Assembly: GCA_052140165.1 (NCBI GenBank)
Contig: JBKQUM010000173.1
Location: 1-19,280, forward strand
Origin: Bog-473 sp052140165
Lineage (GTDB): Bacteria; Actinomycetota; Acidimicrobiia; Acidimicrobiales; RAAP-2
Direction: 5' to 3'
Length of the DNA stretch: 19,280 nt
Shown here: positions 15,756-19,280 of the stretch, one piece after another
Numbering within the stretch: the stretch's first letter is position 1
Layout: the number at the start of each line of letters is the position of its first letter
The notes under the pieces: model-generated
What the model was told of the DNA's origin: nothing
Seen by the model: the letters and a program-made list of their open reading frames with translations, nothing else
Databases searched by the model: none
Program-made: the position numbers and the translations under genes

Positions 15756-16080
15756 TCACCTGTTGCAAGTCGGCACATCGGAGCTACCTGTCGGCCCGAA
15801 GTCGGACGCGCGTTCGGACGCCCCTGACTGAGCGGCAGCGGTCAAACCGACGCGACCGGCATCGTGTCCTCGGTCGCCATTTGGTATCCACGTCTCGATG
15901 CCCGGCACCTCCGCGCGCGCTGGACGGAACCAGATGCTTGCACCTGTGGCTCTGCCCCGGGGACCGCCCCGTTCTGGGCACTTGGGCGGTGGCGCGACCA
16001 TGCATTTTGGTGAGGCTTCGCTTAGCCTGTGCGCGGCACCCCTGCTTCGGTTGGGGTCATAGTTGAACGATCCGATCACA
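15756..16080. other. Intergenic stretch upstream of the binding-protein gene, no gene seen
   Basis: Open frames here on either strand lack domains, starts with ribosome-binding sites or hydrophobic pattern. The right end must hold the promoter of the substrate-binding protein gene, but no convincing -35/-10 pair is visible. Confidence 0.5.
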
Positions 16081-16096
16081 AGGGGAGGGTGTGAGG

Positions 16097-17485
16097 ATGT
16101 TCTGTACGGGGTTAATCAAGCTTCGAAAGTCGGCGCTGCCGATGGCTATGGCGACAATAATTTTCGCCGGGACTTCCGCCGCACTCTCATCGACGACTGC
16201 TGCCGCTGCGAGTCGGACGTTGTCGTCGAGCGTTACCACCAATGGCGTCTGGCCCGGGGTCGGCAAGATATGCGAACCAGGATCCGGCGATGCCTCCTCG
16301 GTCCGCGGTGTGGGCTCCAAGACCATCAACATCGCCGTGTTCAACGACGCCGCCAACACCATTACTCCGGGACTCGAGGTGGAGTTCGTCCAGCAGGCCA
16401 CCGCGTTCGCGGACTGGTGCAACGCCGCGGGTGGCATCAACGGGCGCAAGATCGTGATCGATAACCGAGACGCCGCGCTGTTCAACGCAGCGCAGGAAGC
16501 GACAGCGGCATGCCAGAGCGACTTCATGGCGGTCGGCGGCGGCATGGCCCTCGATCAGCCATCCGTCCCGATCCGTGAGAAGTGCGGGCTGGGACAGATC
16601 AGCGGCTACGTCGTATCGAACGCGTCCGAAATTGCCACCGACCAGGTCGACCCGAGCGGCACTAATACGGACTCGATTTCCTCGGGGTGGTTCGGGGCGC
16701 TGGCCAAGGCCTACCCGAAGGCGGTCAAGGTGGCTGGCATGGGCGCGGGCGACACCCCCTCCGTCCTCCAACCCGAAACGAAGGACGAGTTCGGCGCCGA
16801 GGCGCAGGGTTGGAAGGTCGTCGATTTCCTCGAGCCCCCGGTTTCGGTGGAGAACTGGGCACCCTACGTCGAGGACTACCAGAGCAAAGGGGTCCAGGCG
16901 CTATGGCCCGCCGACGATTCCAACTTCACTCCCTTCGCCCAGGCGATGACGACTGCCGGCTACCACCCCGCCTTCGTCATATTGGGGACCCAGTTCGACA
17001 ACTCCCAGACGCAGCAAACCGTGGCCGCGAACCCCAGTCTGCCCCCGGTCTACGTCGAGACGCAGTGGTGGCCGCTCTCGATGGCCTCGCAGAACCCCTC
17101 GACCGAGCAGCTCGTCAACACCATGCACACCTACGCCAAGGGCGACAGCATCGACTTCGACGACGAGGAGGGGGCCGAGGCGTGGCTCCTATGGGCGAAG
17201 TCGGCCTCGGCCTGTGGCGCCAGCCTGACGGTGAGCTGCGTGCTGAACCACGCCGCAACCACAAAGAACTGGGACGCCGGAGGCATTCAGGCGCCCATTG
17301 CAAAATTGACGCTCTCCAACGAGAACCCCCAGCCCTCCCCGTGTTTCGCCATGCTCAGGTTGACAGCCAAGGGGATCATCTACGACAAGGCGCTCACCGA
17401 TCCCACGCAGTCCATCTGGAACTGCAACCCCAAGAACGTCGTCCAGCTGACCGCGCAGCAGCAGCAACAACTGAATTCCCTGTGA
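16097..17485 (+). CDS. ABC-transporter substrate-binding protein, branched-chain amino acid / Leu-Ile-Val type (periplasmic binding protein type 1)
   Basis: 462 residues from ATG at 16097, preferred over GTG 16091 because GGGGAGG (16082-16088) lies 8 nt before the ATG but only 2 nt before the GTG. Residues 1-40 are an export signal ending in 'AAAAS'. The type 1 binding fold is seen from residue about 75: 'INIAVFNDAANTITPGLEVE', 'QATAFADWCNAAGGINGRKI' with 'VIDNRDAALFNAAQEATAAC', then 'VAGMGAGD', 'VENWAPYVEDYQSKGVQALW' and 'FVILGTQFDN'. The motif 'NAAGGINGRKI' is typical of LivK-like proteins. There is no lipobox cysteine after the signal, unusual for such proteins in Gram-positive bacteria. 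No permease or ATPase gene is adjacent, so the ligand and transporter are unknown. It is followed after 2 nt by the antitoxin remnant. Confidence 0.82.
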   Translation: MFCTGLIKLRKSALPMAMATIIFAGTSAALSSTTAAAASRTLSSSVTTNGVWPGVGKICEPGSGDASSVRGVGSKTINIAVFNDAANTITPGLEVEFVQQATAFADWCNAAGGINGRKIVIDNRDAALFNAAQEATAACQSDFMAVGGGMALDQPSVPIREKCGLGQISGYVVSNASEIATDQVDPSGTNTDSISSGWFGALAKAYPKAVKVAGMGAGDTPSVLQPETKDEFGAEAQGWKVVDFLEPPVSVENWAPYVEDYQSKGVQALWPADDSNFTPFAQAMTTAGYHPAFVILGTQFDNSQTQQTVAANPSLPPVYVETQWWPLSMASQNPSTEQLVNTMHTYAKGDSIDFDDEEGAEAWLLWAKSASACGASLTVSCVLNHAATTKNWDAGGIQAPIAKLTLSNENPQPSPCFAMLRLTAKGIIYDKALTDPTQSIWNCNPKNVVQLTAQQQQQLNSL

Positions 17486-17487
17486 GC

Positions 17488-17731
17488 ATGAAGTCTGCGA
17501 TTGGATTCCGAACTCGACCAGAAGGTGCAGCGTGCCGCCGCGATCAAAGGCGAATCGGTGTCCGAGTTCATCCGTCAGGCCGCAGAATAACGCGCCGATC
17601 ACACCCTGGGGACTCGCCCGAGCGAACGCTTCTCTGACGTTGCAGGCGTGGTCCATGGACACGGCGGTCGTGCTCGCCGCACCGGAAAGGCCTTCTCTGA
17701 TGCCTTGGCGGAAGGCCAGAAGAGACGGTGA
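17488..17731 (+). pseudogene. Disrupted antitoxin (ribbon-helix-helix / DUF1778-like) of a type II toxin-antitoxin locus
   Basis: The frame 17501-17731 reads 'LDSELDQKVQRAAAIKGESV' and 'SEFIRQAAE', then TAA (17588-17590), then continues as 'RADHTLGTRPSERFSDVAGV' to 'RRTGKAFSDALAEGQKRR' and TGA (17729-17731). The first part is a DNA-binding ribbon-helix-helix of antitoxin type and the second a toxin-binding tail; a stop replaces the codon after 'AAE'. The likely original start ATG AAG TCT GCG (17488) is out of frame with the rest, consistent with loss of two bases at 17496-17501. The end of the frame overlaps the toxin start (GTGA), as in intact loci. Only a 29-codon piece (TTG 17501-17590) could be made without readthrough. 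Confidence 0.75.
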
Positions 17732-18141
17732 CCCTCACCGATGCCGGACCGCTCATCGCGATCATTGACGCGGACGAGCCCGATCACGATCGTTGCCTCC
17801 ATGCGCTCGATGAACTGACCCTTCCCCTGGTCAGCACCTGGCCTGCGTTCACCGACGCGATGTACCTCCTGGCCCGAGCTGGAGGCATGCATGCCCAGCG
17901 GGCGCTCTGGAAACTCGTCCATACCGACCGCTTGGTCGTCGTCGACCTCTCAGCATCAGCTGTCGAACACAGTGCTCGTCTGATGGACAGGTACGCCGAT
18001 CTGCCGATGGATCTTGCCGATGCCACCCTGGTGGCATACGCCGAGGAGCAAGGGCATCGGACCGTCTTCACGCTCGATTCGGACTTCGGCGTGTACCGAA
18101 TCCGCGGACGCCTCCCATTCCGGGTGATTCCACAGGCCTAA
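17728..18141 (+). CDS. vapC: PIN-domain ribonuclease toxin, VapC family
   Basis: 137 residues from GTG at 17728, a normal length for the family. The PIN fold is clear: 'LTDAGPLIAIIDADEPDH' with Asp5, 'STWPAFTDAMYLLAR' with Asp43 in the place usually held by Glu, 'LPMDLADATLVAYAEE' with Asp98, and 'TVFTLDSDFGVYR' with Asp117/Asp119. These acidic residues bind the metal used to cut RNA, in known members often tRNA or rRNA. The gene is complete, although the antitoxin frame that overlaps its start is interrupted. Either the toxin is inactive or poorly expressed, or another antitoxin or readthrough protects the cell. Confidence 0.88.
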   Translation: MTLTDAGPLIAIIDADEPDHDRCLHALDELTLPLVSTWPAFTDAMYLLARAGGMHAQRALWKLVHTDRLVVVDLSASAVEHSARLMDRYADLPMDLADATLVAYAEEQGHRTVFTLDSDFGVYRIRGRLPFRVIPQA

Positions 18142-18190
18142 TCGACCTGGTCCATCAATCATTGGCGGCGAGGTCAACTGCCCCCGAATG

Positions 18191-18221
18191 CCGCCTGGGT
18201 GGCGGGCCGTGGGGTCGCCCC
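18191..18221. terminator. GC-rich hairpins between convergent genes, possible terminator
   Basis: CCGCC-TGGGT-GGCGG (18191-18205) and GGGG-TCG-CCCC (18211-18221) lie between the convergent vapC and SnoaL-like genes. No T tract follows on either strand, so intrinsic termination is uncertain. Confidence 0.3.
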
Positions 18222-18286
18222 GTTCGCCGGGACACGGGCGCATCTCTTAGGTCGACGAGCGCTCCTGACCCGGCGAACTCCCGCCA

Positions 18287-18685
18287 CTAGTCGTCAGCCC
18301 AGAACTCGTCGAACTGGTACGTGTCGGTCTGGTATACGGTGACCTCGGTGATCTTCCCGTGGTGAATCTCGAATTCGACCGCCACGATCACGTTCAATTC
18401 TTTACCGTTTCTTGTCGCCGTCTCACGCTGAAAGACGACTGCCCGCTCCGGTTCACTGAGCACGTCCAAGATCTCGATCTTGAACGTTCCGCCACTGAGT
18501 GCTTTCAGCTGCCCCAAAAAACCAAGTACTGCCTCTGGGCCCTTGTAGTCACCCCCAAAGCTACTGCGCCCCGGCTCATGCCATACCACGTCAGACGCCA
18601 TGACCACCCCGAGGAGGTCCAAGTCACCGGACTCGAAATCCTCATACGCCCGTCGGATCAACGCCCCGTAGGTATCCTCCACCAT
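18287..18685 (-). CDS. SnoaL-like / nuclear transport factor 2 family protein
   Basis: 132 residues from ATG at 18685, with a G-rich tract shortly upstream. The fold is recognisable: 'LIRRAYEDFESGDLDLLGVV' and 'MASDVVWHEPGRSSFGGDYK' (helix then core strand with the usual 'W..PG....G.Y.G' pattern), 'GPEAVLGFLGQL', then beta strands 'FKIEILDVLSEPERAVVFQR' and 'VAVEFEIHHGKITEVTVYQT', ending 'QFDEFW'. These small cone-shaped domains act as isomerases, hydrolases or ligand binders, or have no known activity; the substrate cannot be told. It follows the zinc-ribbon gene by 15 bp and is probably co-transcribed with it. Confidence 0.85.
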   Translation of the reverse strand: MVEDTYGALIRRAYEDFESGDLDLLGVVMASDVVWHEPGRSSFGGDYKGPEAVLGFLGQLKALSGGTFKIEILDVLSEPERAVVFQRETATRNGKELNVIVAVEFEIHHGKITEVTVYQTDTYQFDEFWADD

Positions 18686-18700
18686 CAGATTCGCCCCCCC

Positions 18701-19057
18701 TCAGTGCCGGGCCGTTAGGACTGTCGGCTGCTCAAACCGCTCGAAGCAGGCGGTCGTAGCCAGATCGCATCCCGGGCACGTCTCACGGTCAACTCTGTGC
18801 AACTCCCCGAACTCAGAATGCCAGCACATCGTGCAGTCCCGGCAGAAATAGTTCCACTGCTGCTGATGGTCAATAGCCACCAGCAGCTTTGTGCTGAGGC
18901 AGTTGGGGCAATGTTCTGGCATCACTCTCCTCGACAACCCCCCGAACGCATCGAATCCAGATGTGGCTTCCCGCCCGGCACGGGAGAGTTCGGTCAGAAT
19001 GTCATCGATGCCATCGTCAGATGGTGCCGACTCGCTAATACGGAAGTCCTCAGGCAT
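18701..19057 (-). CDS. Small zinc-ribbon protein of unknown function
   Basis: 118 residues from ATG at 19057, with a strong GGGAGGTG ribbon of Shine-Dalgarno type 5 nt upstream. After an acidic N-terminus (1-45) come three cysteine clusters: CPNC (Cys50, Cys53), CRDCTMCWH (Cys72, Cys75, Cys78, His80) and CPGC plus Cys104 (Cys94, Cys97, Cys104). The first two CxxC pairs form a zinc-ribbon pattern ('CPNCLSTKLLVAIDHQQQWN' then 'YFCRDCTMCWH'). It could bind DNA, RNA or protein; no enzyme motif is present. It is the first gene of a pair with the SnoaL-like protein. Confidence 0.7.
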   Translation of the reverse strand: MPEDFRISESAPSDDGIDDILTELSRAGREATSGFDAFGGLSRRVMPEHCPNCLSTKLLVAIDHQQQWNYFCRDCTMCWHSEFGELHRVDRETCPGCDLATTACFERFEQPTVLTARH

Positions 19058-19140
19058 CTCGCACCTCCCTGCTGGACTCCCCCCTCTTCTTGTCGGGATA
19101 GCCCTCTATCGACCAATCGCATAGGGCCGAATTGCTCTTT

Positions 19141-19280
19141 AGGGTCCACGCCGGATTAATACGCGCGTAGTAGCGTAGCCATGTGGAGGTTACCGACGAC
19201 GGCCTCGCGCGATTCTTCGACGTGGTGTTGCCCCACATGAACGAGGTGCAGCGCCGGGTCGTCGCCGGAGCCGCGGCAGA
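19141..19280 (+). mobile_element. Left end of an insertion sequence (probably ISAzo13 family), truncated by the window edge
   Basis: A transposase-like frame begins at 19183. The 40 bp before it, with the AT-rich ATTAATACGCGCG core (19154-19166), differs from the flanking sequence and would be the IS end. The exact terminal repeat and target duplication cannot be set without the right end; the start given is an estimate. Confidence 0.45.
19183..19280 (+). CDS. Transposase N-terminus, probably ISAzo13 family (partial)
   Basis: From GTG at 19183 the frame stays open to the window end and gives 'VEVTDDGLARFFDVVLPHMN' and 'EVQRRVVAGAAA'. The pattern 'F..VLPH..E.QRR...GA.A' is what I know from the start of ISAzo13-family transposases, where a helix-turn-helix follows. 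Only 32 residues are visible, so the family call rests on this short match. Confidence 0.6.
   Translation, partial: MEVTDDGLARFFDVVLPHMNEVQRRVVAGAAA

Noticed and set aside
19050..19238. 62-codon minus-strand frame across the IS end
   Set aside because: It overlaps both the zinc-ribbon start region and the transposase start, and shows no domain.

Overview
The window reads as chromosomal DNA of a high-GC actinobacterium, most likely of the class Acidimicrobiia. The base composition, GTG/TTG starts, an ECF41-type sigma factor, a PadR/membrane-protein pair and a VapC toxin fit Actinomycetota generally. The secreted protein with tandem 42-residue repeats built on 'LVASDGGIFSYGDAQFYG' is, as far as I know, a hallmark of Acidimicrobiia. 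No taxonomic search could be run. Gene density is uneven, and there are four decayed genes, a tRNA fragment and an IS end, so this is an accessory-type region.

Layout. 1-4548 (-): 5' part of a very large secreted mosaic protein (beta-helix, propeller-like region, fibronectin type III domain, C-terminal repeats) that runs off the left edge. 4687-5276 (-): a decayed partial paralogue of its middle section. 5277-7241 (-): an O-antigen-ligase-type membrane protein with a TPR tail. 7242-8024: about 780 bp with no gene I can support. 8025-8918 (-): a two-gene operon (DUF2867-like protein, then a frameshifted SnoaL-like protein), divergent from a TetR regulator (9099-9653, +) across a perfect 8-6-8 palindrome. 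9818-11976 (-): a translationally coupled FAD oxidoreductase and ECF41 sigma factor, preceded by a match to the ECF41 promoter consensus. 12172-12387 (+): a 71-residue membrane protein.

12388-12935 has no protein gene but carries three tandem 11-bp repeats and the 3' part of a tRNA-Thr(CGT) without its 5' half. This is the usual mark of an integrative-element junction. 12936-15322 (-): PadR regulator, membrane protein and exported esterase, probably one operon, with a candidate promoter whose spacer holds a palindrome. 15333-15755 (-): remnant of a membrane protein. 16097-18141 (+): an orphan branched-chain-amino-acid-type substrate-binding protein, followed 2 nt later by a broken antitoxin and an intact PIN-domain toxin. 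18287-19057 (-): zinc-ribbon protein and SnoaL-like protein. 19183-19280 (+): start of a transposase, probably ISAzo13 family, near its IS end.

The clearest circuits are the ECF41/oxidoreductase operon that appears to drive itself, the TetR operator facing the DUF2867/SnoaL operon, and the toxin-antitoxin locus whose antitoxin reading frame is interrupted while the toxin is intact.
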